DNA from: Imbroritus primus | GTDB lineage: Bacteria; Pseudomonadota; Gammaproteobacteria; Burkholderiales; Burkholderiaceae | DNA: 64,000 nucleotides | Assembly: GCF_964332355.1 (NCBI RefSeq) | Contig: NZ_OZ201293.1 | Location: forward strand, 248,001-312,000 | Reading direction: 5' to 3' | Part shown: positions 25,850 to 34,563 of the stretch, in pieces | Position numbering within the stretch: position 1 is the stretch's first letter | Layout of the letters: each line of letters opens with the position of its first letter | Made by a program: the position numbers and the translations under genes | Notes under the pieces: model-generated | What the model saw: only the letters and a program-made list of their open reading frames with translations | What the model was told of the DNA's origin: nothing | Database searches by the model: none

Positions 25850-26242
25850 ATGAAGCACATGACCCCCAAGGAAGCGTTCGCATTCCTGCAAGCCACCCCT
25901 CAAGCCCTGTTCATCGACGTGCGTAGCGAAATGGAGCATCTTTTCGTGGGACACCCGGCGGGGGCGCACCATGTGTCATGGAATGACGGCCCCGACTGGG
26001 AGGTCAATCCGCACTTCGTCCAGATGGTGCGCAAACTGGCGGGCCACGGCGATGCGCGGCCGATCGTACTGATCTGCCGCAGCGGCAACCGCTCGCTGGC
26101 TGCTGGCGCGGCGCTGGAGGAAGCGGGCTTCACGGCCATCACGAATGTCACGCATGGCTTCGAGGGCGACCTGGACGCACACCGCCACCGCAATTCGGTC
26201 AATGGCTGGCGCTTCGACGGGCTGCCCTGGGAACAGTATTGA
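25850..26242 (+). CDS. Rhodanese-like sulfurtransferase domain protein
   Basis: A single rhodanese domain of 130 residues. The start has LFIDVRSEMEHLFVGHPAGA, and the active-site loop CRSGNR places the catalytic cysteine at Cys76. The end GWRFDGLPWEQY is common in this subgroup. There is no signal peptide, so it is probably cytoplasmic and carries persulfide sulfur. GGAGACGCC precedes the ATG at 25850. It is divergent from metH by 110 bases, so the promoters of both share this gap. Confidence 0.9.
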   Translation: MKHMTPKEAFAFLQATPQALFIDVRSEMEHLFVGHPAGAHHVSWNDGPDWEVNPHFVQMVRKLAGHGDARPIVLICRSGNRSLAAGAALEEAGFTAITNVTHGFEGDLDAHRHRNSVNGWRFDGLPWEQY

Positions 26243-26353
26243 TCGGGATACGCGCCTGAGGTTGTGATGCGCCAGGCTTGCCGGCGCGCCGCGCGCAGTT
26301 GCGGCGGATGCGCGCCAGCCAGCAGGCCGGCGTTCATCCGCGCGGGTGACGGG

Positions 26354-26611
26354 TCAGTGCACGACCACCGGCTGCAGCATGACGGTATCGAAGCGGGCAA
26401 GGAAGTCGTCTACCTCCTCCTCGGTCGGTTCGCTGGCGATCAGCTTGCGCACATCTTCGCGGAAATGCTCGGCGAGCTTGCCGCCGAGATAGATCTCGCG
26501 GTTCAGGTGCTTGCCGACGATTTCATAGCCTGCTGTGGATTGCGCACCGTCCTGCATGTCTGCCCCGAATTCGACGACGTAGTAGTTGTCGCTGTTGTAG
26601 ATCATCTGCAT
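26354..26611 (-). CDS. DUF3567 family protein
   Basis: An 85-residue protein that starts MQMIYNSDNYYVVEFGADMQ and includes GYEIVGKHLNREIYLGGKLAEHF, the pattern of DUF3567 (BTH_I0359-type). I know this family mainly from Burkholderiales. GAGGAG lies seven bases ahead of the ATG. It is acidic and soluble, with no Cys. Its role is unknown. It converges on the rhodanese gene and lies alone on its strand. Confidence 0.85.
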   Translation of the reverse strand: MQMIYNSDNYYVVEFGADMQDGAQSTAGYEIVGKHLNREIYLGGKLAEHFREDVRKLIASEPTEEEVDDFLARFDTVMLQPVVVH

Positions 26612-26832
26612 GGCACACTCCTCGGATACGGATTCGCGGCATTGCCGGAGGCATTCCGCGCTATTGCTGCCTATCTGGGGACGCCGGGACGTTCTTCAAG
26701 GGCGTCTGCACTGCCGCGCCTGCCGCGGATCGCGATTGCTGCGTGCGCACTTCCGTTGTACGCCACAGCGCGCAAAAAAGGGGCGTTCTGCGACACTTGC
26801 TTGCAGTCTTGACGTTTTGTCACAACGATTTA

Positions 26833-27870
26833 TCACTCCCTGCCCTGCCAGACGAGTTCGAACTGCAGGCCGTTCGGTTCGGTCTGGCGCAGCCGCGCAG
26901 GCATCCAGCCCAGGCTTTCCGCCAGCCAGACCTCCACCACCCGCCGGTCGTCGGCGTGACGCGGCAGTCGCACGAAGTGCCGCGCCTGTACGTTGCGCCC
27001 GCCTGCCACAGCCACGCTTTCCTCGCCGACGAATTGCACGCGAATGGCTTCCGCGTCGCGTGTATCGACGACCTGGAAGGGAAGCGTGTCCCCCGGCGTG
27101 GCGTACCGTTGCGCGGCCCCGCGCAGGAGCCCGACCATCTGCATGAAAACGCTGAAGCGGTCCTGCATCCCGGGTGTCAAAGGGACGCTGCCGCCGTTGC
27201 GCGAGAAGGTCACGGCCGAAGTGCCGCCGGGTCGCGTGCCGCGCTCGAAGGTGGCGGTGGCCGGGTCGCGCCGGCCGCGAATCTCGGTATAGCGGTCCGG
27301 GGCCAGTCCGTAAGCGTCGATATGACCGGTGCTCTGGAAGGCGTAGCGGCCGAGAAAGGGAATGCTGGTCTCGACCTCCATCGCGTACTGCTTGCCGTCG
27401 GTAGTCCAGCGCAACGTGCCGTTCTGGTTGCGGATGCCGTTGACGTACGTGTCGTAGCGCAAGGCCGTGGAGGGCGGCAGGGCGAAATGCGCCGCATCGT
27501 CCGGGGCGCCAGCCGGGCGAACGGCGGCCGGTGCGGGCGGAGCGGGCGGTACGGAAGCAGCCGGCGGCTCGCCGGACTCCGATGCCGCTGTGTCGGTGCC
27601 GGACGGCGCGGTGGCAACCGCCGGTTGCTCGGGCGCCGGCGCGGGTTTCGCAGCTTCGCGTGGCGCGGCTGGCTTGTGAGGTGGTGTCACCTTCACCGGA
27701 GCGGGCGGGGCCGGCGGCGATAGCAGGTGGGCTTCGACGATGCGCGCGGCGTCGAGGATCCGGGCGGGCGCGGGCAGGCGTCCGAGCCATCCAAGCACGA
27801 GCAGGTGGAGTGCGATGACGGCCGCCGCGACCAGCGCCCAGCGGCCAGCCGTGCGCCAGCGCTTAGCCAT
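26833..27870 (-). CDS. DUF3108 protein with N-terminal membrane anchor
   Basis: A 345-residue protein. The N-terminus has one membrane segment (about 12-34), followed by a Pro/Ala-rich periplasmic linker to about residue 125. The C-terminal DUF3108 domain is mostly beta-strand, with LRYDTYVNGIRNQNGTLRW and RYAFQSTGHIDAYGLAPDRY. The family is thought to sit in the periplasm and resembles LolA-like or lipid-binding folds, but no role is established. The gene is divergent from the FAH-family gene. A short frame overlaps its start and is discussed under rejected items. Confidence 0.75.
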   Translation of the reverse strand: MAKRWRTAGRWALVAAAVIALHLLVLGWLGRLPAPARILDAARIVEAHLLSPPAPPAPVKVTPPHKPAAPREAAKPAPAPEQPAVATAPSGTDTAASESGEPPAASVPPAPPAPAAVRPAGAPDDAAHFALPPSTALRYDTYVNGIRNQNGTLRWTTDGKQYAMEVETSIPFLGRYAFQSTGHIDAYGLAPDRYTEIRGRRDPATATFERGTRPGGTSAVTFSRNGGSVPLTPGMQDRFSVFMQMVGLLRGAAQRYATPGDTLPFQVVDTRDAEAIRVQFVGEESVAVAGGRNVQARHFVRLPRHADDRRVVEVWLAESLGWMPARLRQTEPNGLQFELVWQGRE

Positions 27871-28086
27871 GATGGTGCTGCCGCATAGACTGGTGCGCGT
27901 ATCGCCGCGCTAGCGCCTCGAACACGCACACCACATGGCTGTGCCGGATGGCGCGCAACACGGAGAGTGGCAGGTGACTCATATACGCCATAGTGTAGAC
28001 TTTCTGCGCGCACCGGGACGGCCCCCGGGGCTGGCCGCCGGCCACCGGTTCAGGCCGCAGCGCATCACTCTGGATCTGGAAGCATC

Positions 28087-29076
28087 ATGAAACTTGCCAC
28101 ACTCAAGGACGGTTCCCGCGACGGACAGCTCGTGGTCGTCTCCCGCGATCTCAAGACCGCGCAGTTCGCCACGGCAGTCGCCGGTACGCTGCAGCGCGCA
28201 CTCGATGACTGGAGTTTCTTTGCGCCGCAGCTCGAGGATATCTACCAGGCGTTGAACCAGGGACGCGCCCGCCATCCTTTTCCCTTCGATCCGACGCAGT
28301 GCATGGCGCCGCTGCCGCGTGCCTACCAGTGGGCCGACGGCTCGGCCTACGTCAATCATGTCGAACTCGTGCGCAAGGCGCGTGGCGCAGAAATGCCGCC
28401 GGAGTTCTGGGTGGATCCGCTTATGTACCAGGGCGGGTCCGATGATTTCCTCGGGCCGCGCGATGACATCATCTGCCGTAGCGAAGAGCATGGCATCGAC
28501 TTCGAAGGCGAGGTAGCAGTGGTGACCGGCGACGTACCGATGGGGAGTACCGCCGGGCAGGCGGCGCAGCAGATCCGCTTGCTCATGCTGGTCAATGATG
28601 TGTCGCTGCGCAACCTGATTCCCGGCGAGTTGGCCAAGGGATTTGGCTTTTTCCAGAGCAAACCTGCCTCGGCCTTTTCGCCGGTCGCCGTGACACCTGA
28701 CGAACTGGGCCCGGCGTGGCGCGACAGCAAGGTGCACCTGCCGCTCACCGTGCACTGGAACGGACGCAAGGTTGGCGCGCCGGACTGCGGTACCGACATG
28801 GTGTTCGACTTTGGCCAGCTGATTGCGCATATCGCCAAGACGCGCAATGTGCGCGCCGGCAGCATCGTCGGCTCGGGCACGATCTCCAATGTCGACCGCA
28901 GCAAGGGTTACTGCTGTATTGCCGAGCAGCGCATGCTGGAGATCATCGACACGGGCGCACCCGTCACGCCGTTCATGCGCTTTGGCGACACGGTGCGCAT
29001 CGAAATGTTCGATGCGCAGGGCACGTCAGTGTTCGGGGCAATCGAGCAGACGGTCGAGGCTTCCGAAAACACCTGA
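28087..29076 (+). CDS. Fumarylacetoacetate hydrolase (FAH) family protein
   Basis: A 329-residue FAH-superfamily enzyme. Members hydrolyse C-C bonds or tautomerise or decarboxylate beta-diketo acids in aromatic degradation. The N-terminal part starts MKLATLKDGSRDGQLVVVSR. The catalytic domain has metal-binding acidic residues in HGIDFEGEVAVVTGDVP and MLVNDVSLRNL, and the GSIVGSGTISNVD stretch near the C-terminus. The length and start match the fumarylacetoacetate-hydrolase-like proteins common in Burkholderiales. No homogentisate or tyrosine pathway gene lies near, so the substrate is open. Confidence 0.85.
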   Translation: MKLATLKDGSRDGQLVVVSRDLKTAQFATAVAGTLQRALDDWSFFAPQLEDIYQALNQGRARHPFPFDPTQCMAPLPRAYQWADGSAYVNHVELVRKARGAEMPPEFWVDPLMYQGGSDDFLGPRDDIICRSEEHGIDFEGEVAVVTGDVPMGSTAGQAAQQIRLLMLVNDVSLRNLIPGELAKGFGFFQSKPASAFSPVAVTPDELGPAWRDSKVHLPLTVHWNGRKVGAPDCGTDMVFDFGQLIAHIAKTRNVRAGSIVGSGTISNVDRSKGYCCIAEQRMLEIIDTGAPVTPFMRFGDTVRIEMFDAQGTSVFGAIEQTVEASENT

Positions 29077-29222
29077 ACCATGGCCGGTACGTGTACGCGC
29101 AGATCGCGCCGCCCCCTGCCGCGTGATGCGCGCGTACGCCCGATGCCTTGATCCTGCCAAGGGTTTTCCCGTGACTGCCTGTTCCGCTATGCTGTTGTGA
29201 GTCGTCGAGCGGAGGGGTGCAA

Positions 29223-30044
29223 ATGTTTGGACAGATGCCGGATTTCAGCAACAGCTTCGATATGCTGCGCAAGATGTGGGAACAGTCCGCCATGCCGGCC
29301 GGCCTGATGCCGGGCATGAGCGGTTTTGGTACGCCGCCGGTTAGCCTCGATGAGCTGGAAAAACGTATCCAGGATCTCAAGGCCGTGGAAAGCTGGCTGC
29401 AGCTCAACGTCAACCTGCTGCGCTCCACCATCCAGGGCCTGGAAGTGCAGCGGGCCACGCTGGTCGCGTTGCAAACCTTCGGCGCCACACTTTCGCCCGA
29501 GGCCATGCAGGCTACGATGGCACGCATGGCAGAGCGCCAGGGTGGTGCGACCGAGCCGTCCCAACCCTCCAGACCGCCCGAAGGGGCTCCTGCCGCGCCG
29601 AAGCAGGCGCCGCAGGAGCCAATGCCGGAGCCTGCATCCGAACCGGCTGCAGATGCCGCCTCGGCAGAGACGGCGGATGCTGCCGCTGCCGGGAAAACGC
29701 CGGACAACGTAGCTGACAACGCAGCGCTCTGGTGGAATCTGCTGCAGCAGCAGTTCAACCAGATCGCCAGTTCGGCGGCTGCGGCCACGATGCCACCGTT
29801 CGGCGGTGTTGCGGCGGGCTCCGGGTATGAGGCGGGCCGGCGTGGTGCTGCTCCCCGCAAGACGACAACTCGAGAGGGAGCGCAGCAGTTTGCCGGGGCG
29901 GCGCCAGCATCGCCAGCGTCCACGGCCAAGCCTGCCAAAAAGTCGACAACAAAGCCGACAGCAAAATCGTCGCTGAAGTCCGCTGCCCGGCCGTCGTCCG
30001 ATACCTCTTCCACCAAGCGCGCCGTCAAACGGCCGCCCGCATGA
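29223..30044 (+). CDS. phaM: PHB granule-associated protein PhaM
   Basis: A 273-residue protein matching PhaM of Cupriavidus necator. There, PhaM activates the PHB synthase PhaC1 and links granules to the nucleoid. The N-terminal part MFGQMPDFSNSFDMLRKMWE is the conserved PhaM start, followed by a helical segment (about 45-85) with LKAVESWLQLNVNLLRSTIQ. The middle is Pro/Ala-rich. The C-terminal 50 residues hold Lys-rich AKKSTTKPTAK-like repeats like histone tails, suited to bind DNA. GGAGGGG precedes the ATG at 29223. The stop overlaps the patatin gene start (ATGA). No phaCAB genes are in the window. Confidence 0.85.
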   Translation: MFGQMPDFSNSFDMLRKMWEQSAMPAGLMPGMSGFGTPPVSLDELEKRIQDLKAVESWLQLNVNLLRSTIQGLEVQRATLVALQTFGATLSPEAMQATMARMAERQGGATEPSQPSRPPEGAPAAPKQAPQEPMPEPASEPAADAASAETADAAAAGKTPDNVADNAALWWNLLQQQFNQIASSAAAATMPPFGGVAAGSGYEAGRRGAAPRKTTTREGAQQFAGAAPASPASTAKPAKKSTTKPTAKSSLKSAARPSSDTSSTKRAVKRPPA

Positions 30045-31210
30045 CAACCACCGCGCTTGTTCTGACCGGTGGCGGTGCGCGCGCGGCCTATCAGGCCGGC
30101 GTGCTGCGGGGGCTGGCGGCGCTGATGCCACCAGAGACCGGGCCGGCATCGCCATTCCGCATCCTGTGCGGCACCTCGGCGGGTGCCATCAACGCCGGCG
30201 CGCTGGCAGCATCATCGGGCGATTTCCGGGCCGCCGTCGATGGCCTTGCGGCGCTCTGGAGCAACATCCATGCGGCCGATATCTATCGCACCGGCGTGGG
30301 CAGCATCAGTGTCAGCGGCGCCCGCTGGCTGAGCGCCATGGCGCTCGGCTGGATGCTGCGGCGCGGGCCGCGCTCCCTGTTCGACAATGCGCCGCTCGGC
30401 GAGATGCTTGAGCGCCTGCATCGCCCCGATGCGATTGCCGAAGGGTTGCGCGCCGGTACGCTGCAGGCGCTGGCGATTACGGCGCTGAGCTACTCTACGG
30501 GGCGGCATGTCACGTTCTATCAGGCCCACCGCTCGATCCAGCCTTGGCGGCGTTCGCAGCGTGAGGCCGAGGTGGCGGAGATCACCCCTGCCCACATGCT
30601 GGCATCGAGTAGCATTCCGTTCCTGTTTCCCGCCATTCCGATCCAGTGTGGCGGCCGCGAAGAGCATTTCGGCGATGGCACGATCCGGCAGATCTCTCCG
30701 CTGAGTCCGGCGATCCATCTCGGGGCGTCGCGCATCATGGCAATTGGCTCGGCCTCGCGCTACCGCCCGGGCTGGTACGACACCGTGCCGGCGGGCGGCT
30801 ATCCCTCGCTCGCGCAGATCGGCGGGCAGGCCCTCGCGAGTATTTTTCTCGACGGATTGACAGTCGATATCGAACGTTTACAGCAGATCAATGGTCTATT
30901 GGCTCGCGCTCCCGAACTTGTGGACAGCGTGGCCGGCTGGCGGCCGATCGAAGTGATGGTGATGGAGCCCAGCGAGCGCCTGGAGGTGATCGCCGCGCGC
31001 CATCTGAAGTATCTGCCGCGCACCGTCCGAGCGCTGCTGGCGCCGCTCGGTGGCACGGAGGCGCGCGGCGCGGCATTCGCCAGCTACCTGCTGTTCGAGC
31101 CGGAGTTCACGAACGAACTGATGGCGCTGGGCGAGCACGATGCACTGCAAAGGGCGGATGAGTTGCGGGCGTTTCTCTACGGCGTCGTGCCGCCACCGAC
31201 GGCCGGCTGA
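30041..31210 (+). CDS. Patatin-like phospholipase
   Basis: Serine hydrolase of the patatin family, 389 residues. The oxyanion motif GGGARAAYQAG is at residues 10-20, the nucleophile Ser46 is in GTSAG, and the second member of the Ser-Asp dyad is Asp212 in HFGDGTIR. The usual DGG/DGA is DGT here. No signal peptide is present, so it acts in the cytoplasm, on phospholipid or other acyl esters. It is translationally coupled to phaM, which raises the possibility that it works at PHB granules; this is inference. Confidence 0.9.
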   Translation: MTTTALVLTGGGARAAYQAGVLRGLAALMPPETGPASPFRILCGTSAGAINAGALAASSGDFRAAVDGLAALWSNIHAADIYRTGVGSISVSGARWLSAMALGWMLRRGPRSLFDNAPLGEMLERLHRPDAIAEGLRAGTLQALAITALSYSTGRHVTFYQAHRSIQPWRRSQREAEVAEITPAHMLASSSIPFLFPAIPIQCGGREEHFGDGTIRQISPLSPAIHLGASRIMAIGSASRYRPGWYDTVPAGGYPSLAQIGGQALASIFLDGLTVDIERLQQINGLLARAPELVDSVAGWRPIEVMVMEPSERLEVIAARHLKYLPRTVRALLAPLGGTEARGAAFASYLLFEPEFTNELMALGEHDALQRADELRAFLYGVVPPPTAG

Positions 31211-31395
31211 GGCCTCTGTAATCTCCATGCCGGCAGGCCACGCCGGCCTCCCGGCCTCCGCGCGGCGCTGCATCCATGTGCCGTTGGCGTTTCCTGGCAC
31301 GGGATGGTTCCGCAACAGAATCAGCAGGACGGCGATATTTCCGGGGGGGAGTGCGCCAGTCTGGTAAAATAATCAAATGTTTTCAAAGGCTTACC

Positions 31396-32253
31396 ATGCT
31401 CTATCCTGAATTGTTCAAATCGTTGGAAGCAGTCCGTTGGAATATGGAGAAGGACATCGCCTGGGATCAGTTCGATTCCAGCCTGTTGTCCGAAGACCAG
31501 GCCCGTACCATCAAGATGAATGCCATCACCGAATGGTCCGCGCTCCCGGCCACTGAAATGTTCTTGCGCGACAACCGCCATGATTCGGACTTTTCCGCGT
31601 TCATGAGCATCTGGTTCTTCGAGGAACAGAAGCATTCGCTGGTACTGATGGAGTACTTGCGCCGTTTCCGTCCCGATCTCGTGCCGACAGAAGCCGAACT
31701 CCACGCCGTGCGTTTCGAGTTCGACCCCGCGCCGCCGCTGGAAACGCTGATGCTGCATTTCTGTGGCGAGATCCGCCTGAACCACTGGTACCGCCGCGCC
31801 TCGGAGTGGCACACGGAACCGGTCATCAAGCAGATCTACAAGCACCTCTCGCAGGATGAGGCACGTCATGGCGGCGCCTACCTGCGCTACATGAAAAAAT
31901 ACCTGGCCCAGTTCGGCGATAGCGCGCGTGCCGCGTTTGCCAAGATCGGCGTGCTGATGGCCGCGGCGCGTCGTACCGACAAGCCGCTGCACCCGACCAA
32001 CCTGCACGTCAACAAGGCGCTGTTCCCGAACGACACCATCCAGTCGCGCCTGCCGGATCCGGAATGGCTTGAACACTGGCTCGACGAGCAGATCCGCTTC
32101 GACGAGGGTTGGGAGAAGAAGGTGATCGAGCGCATTCTGCACAATATGTCGCTGCTGTTCGAGCGCACGTTCGAAAGCGTGCAGGACCTGAATCGCTACC
32201 GCAAGGAACTGAACGCCCGGTTGCTGGCCACTGGCGAGGTTGCGGCTGCCTGA
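31396..32253 (+). CDS. Ferritin-like diiron protein
   Basis: A 285-residue helical protein with carboxylate-bridged diiron ligands. These include EEQKH at about 76-80 (glutamate and His80), Glu125 in CGEIRLNHWY, and DEARHGG with Glu155 and His158. A further glutamate is in the TEWSALPATE helix. The arrangement resembles acyl-ACP desaturase or AurF-like ferritin superfamily members rather than iron-storage ferritin. The start at 31396 follows AAAGG; the open frame further upstream is poor. It lies alone between the patatin gene and rfaE2. A hydroxylase, oxygenase or desaturase role is possible. Confidence 0.8.
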   Translation: MLYPELFKSLEAVRWNMEKDIAWDQFDSSLLSEDQARTIKMNAITEWSALPATEMFLRDNRHDSDFSAFMSIWFFEEQKHSLVLMEYLRRFRPDLVPTEAELHAVRFEFDPAPPLETLMLHFCGEIRLNHWYRRASEWHTEPVIKQIYKHLSQDEARHGGAYLRYMKKYLAQFGDSARAAFAKIGVLMAAARRTDKPLHPTNLHVNKALFPNDTIQSRLPDPEWLEHWLDEQIRFDEGWEKKVIERILHNMSLLFERTFESVQDLNRYRKELNARLLATGEVAAA

Positions 32254-32362
32254 TTGGCGCGGCGTGCCGTGCTGTGGCGCTGACGCGCGCCGCACGTTCC
32301 GGCCGGCGCGGCCAGCGCGCGTCGATTGACCCTTCGTCCACTTGCTGACCCCACTGTCTGCG

Positions 32363-32872
32363 ATGACCTTTGCCGCACCCTTATTCGAACGCAAGATCGT
32401 TTGCCTCGACACCCCCGAGGCGGAGGCCGACCTGACGCGTCGCCTTGCCGGATTGCCGCGCCCGCTGGTATTCACCAACGGCGTGTTCGACATCCTGCAC
32501 CGGGGCCACGTCACCTATCTGGCGCAGGCGCGAGCGCTGGGCGGCGCGCTTGTCGTTGGCGTCAACAGCGACGCGTCGGTACGCATGCTGGGCAAGGGCG
32601 ATGACCGTCCGGTCAACGCCGAAGCCGATCGCATGGCTGTGCTCGCGGCGCTGGAGGCGGTTGATCTGGTGGTGATGTTCACCGACAAGACGCCGGTGTC
32701 GCTGGTATCACGCGTGCATCCCGACATCTACGTCAAGGGCGGCGACTACGATATCGACGCGCTCGAGGAAACCCGCATCGTACGCACGTGGGGTGGATCG
32801 GCGGTTGCCATTCCGTTCCTGCACGACCGGTCCACGACCACGCTGCTCAAGCGCGTGCGCAACGCGGGCTGA
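32363..32872 (+). CDS. rfaE2: D-glycero-beta-D-manno-heptose 1-phosphate adenylyltransferase
   Basis: Nucleotidyltransferase that forms ADP-D-glycero-beta-D-manno-heptose for the lipopolysaccharide inner core, corresponding to the C-terminal half of E. coli HldE. The 169-residue product has LVFTNGVFDILHRGHVTYL, with the HxGH-type motif HRGH at 46-49, and a later KGGDYD and IPFLHDRSTTTLLKRV end. The kinase half (rfaE1) is not in the window, so the two activities are on separate genes. The ATG at 32363 is chosen over an upstream TTG. A terminator-like hairpin follows. Confidence 0.9.
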   Translation: MTFAAPLFERKIVCLDTPEAEADLTRRLAGLPRPLVFTNGVFDILHRGHVTYLAQARALGGALVVGVNSDASVRMLGKGDDRPVNAEADRMAVLAALEAVDLVVMFTDKTPVSLVSRVHPDIYVKGGDYDIDALEETRIVRTWGGSAVAIPFLHDRSTTTLLKRVRNAG

Positions 32873-32883
32873 GGATGACCGCG

Positions 32884-32913
32884 ACCGCAGACGCGCCTGG
32901 GCGCGGCTGTGGT
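32884..32913 (+). terminator. Probable terminator after rfaE2
   Basis: A 12-pair stem with one internal mismatch: ACCGCAG..CTGTGGT outside and CGCGC..GCGCG inside around a CTGG loop. It is followed by TTTG and, further on, T-rich sequence on the plus strand. It lies 11 bases after the rfaE2 stop and ahead of the converging SPOR gene. Confidence 0.5.
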
Positions 32914-32946
32914 TTGTGGCATCCGAATCTTTTGCTTTTTCCCGGA

Positions 32947-33672
32947 TTATCCGTCTGCCCGGCATGGCGCCGGCGCAGCCAGCTTGTGGCGCTTGGCGAG
33001 TGCTGCGAGACGCGCCGCCACGTCCTCGTTGGCGTCGTGCACCTGCACCCAGATGCGAGCCGGGCTGCGCGGGTCGGGCGTGATCTCGGCCTCGACCTGT
33101 TTGGCGCGCAGCTCTGTCAGCCGCCGTTGGGCACGCACCGGGTCCCGGAACACGCCGAGCGACACGGTATGGGTGCCCGCCTGCGAGTCGCTGACGATGG
33201 AGACATCCTCTACGGATTTGTCGTGCAGCGCGGCCACGGCCCGTTCCGCCGCAGGGCGTTCCGCAAAGGGCGGCAACCTCACCCATAGCCGCTCGCTGTC
33301 ATGCCGCTCGACCTGACGCCACTGTCCATCCGCAAACTGTGCGCGCAAGGCGCCGAGCTCGTCGCTGGCGGCCTGCCATTGGGCCTTGCTCCACCCGCCC
33401 AGTTCGAGACAGTTTCCAGTGCTGTCTGCCGGTGCGCTACTGGCTTCGGCGACTGTCTCCGTTGCGGAGGCTCCGGCTGCGGGCACGTCGGAAGCGGGCG
33501 CATCGGAGGCGGGCAACAGAACAATGGCCTCGCGATGCTGCTGCGCCGCCAGCCGCTCCGGCTCGCGCATTTCCTGAAATGTCGCTGGCAGCCACGGCAT
33601 GCCCAGGATGCTGCCGAGCAGCAGCCCATTGATTGCCAGCAGCAACAGCAGCCAGAGCATCTTGCGTTTCAT
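32947..33672 (-). CDS. SPOR-domain membrane protein
   Basis: A 241-residue protein with one N-terminal membrane segment (about 5-24), a Ser/Ala/Pro-rich linker, and a C-terminal region with weak SPOR similarity (about 145-225). That region includes VEDVSIVSDSQAGTHTVSLG and VFRDPVRAQRRLTELRAKQV. A cysteine in STGNCLELGGW and one near the C-terminus may pair in the periplasm. The ATG overlaps the coaX stop (ATGA). The order birA - coaX - SPOR is familiar in Burkholderiales. The role in cell division is a family-level suggestion. Confidence 0.8.
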   Translation of the reverse strand: MKRKMLWLLLLLAINGLLLGSILGMPWLPATFQEMREPERLAAQQHREAIVLLPASDAPASDVPAAGASATETVAEASSAPADSTGNCLELGGWSKAQWQAASDELGALRAQFADGQWRQVERHDSERLWVRLPPFAERPAAERAVAALHDKSVEDVSIVSDSQAGTHTVSLGVFRDPVRAQRRLTELRAKQVEAEITPDPRSPARIWVQVHDANEDVAARLAALAKRHKLAAPAPCRADG

Positions 33673-34553
33673 GCGGATGGGTCTCCCACGAAAGTGGCCG
33701 ACGGGGTGGCTGGATGGGTGGCCAGATGTGCAAGCCCGGCCAGCACCAGATTGTCATACTGCGTGTATGGCAGCGTGAGCGCGGCTGCCAGCGCATCGCT
33801 TGCTCCACCGCTGAGGATGCAGCGCGGCCTGATGGGCGTGGTACTGGAAGCCAGATCCGCAAGCAAGCGTTCCCATGCCAGCTGGATCGCGCCGCACTGG
33901 GCGCTCAGGCAGCCGAGGGCGATGGCATCCTGCGTGTTGTCGGCCCATGCCGGCAGGGGGGGCGTGATGGCCGGCACGTCCGGCAACTGCGCCGTACCGC
34001 GTGCCAGCGAACGCGTCATCAACGACAGTCCCGGCAGGATCATGCCGCCACGGAACATGCCATCCGCCGTGATCACGTCGAGCGTGGTGGCCGTGCCTGC
34101 GGTGACTACCAGCAGGGGCGTGCCCGGCCACAACGCACGCGCGCCGATGGCGCTCACCCAGCGGTCGGCGCCGAGTTGCGTGGGATTGCGATAGCCGTTG
34201 CGCATGCCCGCTGCTGCGGCGCTCGAGGCAACGGGGTGCCACTGGGCGTCATGCGCAAAGGCTGCGGCTGCCTGTGCCCGCAAGGCAATGTCGACGGCTG
34301 GGCCGGCGACGTTGCACAGCCAGATCGCGACGGGTTTGTCCACCGGGGCCGCAGCGCGCCACGAGGCTGACGCCTGAGCGGCCGCAGCGCTGTCTGCATG
34401 GGCGTAGGGTGTGCCGGCGGCAACGCTGCCGTCGCGCTGCAGCCAGCCCCATTTGACCCGGGTATTGCCCGCGTCGATCAGCAGGGTGGCGGTGCCGGTC
34501 CCGGCGTGGACCGTGTGGTCTGTGTCCATGCCAGTGCTCATGCTGGTACTCAT
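33669..34553 (-). CDS. coaX: Type III pantothenate kinase
   Basis: First enzyme of coenzyme A synthesis, phosphorylating pantothenate; the type III (CoaX) form belongs to the ASKHA superfamily. The 294 residues have the N-terminal phosphate loop LLIDAGNTRVKWGWL, NPTQLGADRWVSAIGA with the catalytic aspartate, and the TAGTATTLDVI motif. The ATG at 34553 is preferred because GAGGA lies eight bases ahead. The first residues repeat as MSTSMSTGM, giving two further in-frame starts. It follows birA by 10 bases and overlaps the SPOR gene, so all three form one unit. Confidence 0.92.
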   Translation of the reverse strand: MSTSMSTGMDTDHTVHAGTGTATLLIDAGNTRVKWGWLQRDGSVAAGTPYAHADSAAAAQASASWRAAAPVDKPVAIWLCNVAGPAVDIALRAQAAAAFAHDAQWHPVASSAAAAGMRNGYRNPTQLGADRWVSAIGARALWPGTPLLVVTAGTATTLDVITADGMFRGGMILPGLSLMTRSLARGTAQLPDVPAITPPLPAWADNTQDAIALGCLSAQCGAIQLAWERLLADLASSTTPIRPRCILSGGASDALAAALTLPYTQYDNLVLAGLAHLATHPATPSATFVGDPSA

Positions 34554-34563
34554 GCGCTGGTCC

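Noticed and set aside
27863..27991. Short minus-strand frame (42 codons, ending HHHG) overlapping the DUF3108 start by eight bases
   Set aside because: It could be a coupled leader peptide, but there is no ribosome site ahead of its ATG codons and no family resemblance. Not enough support.
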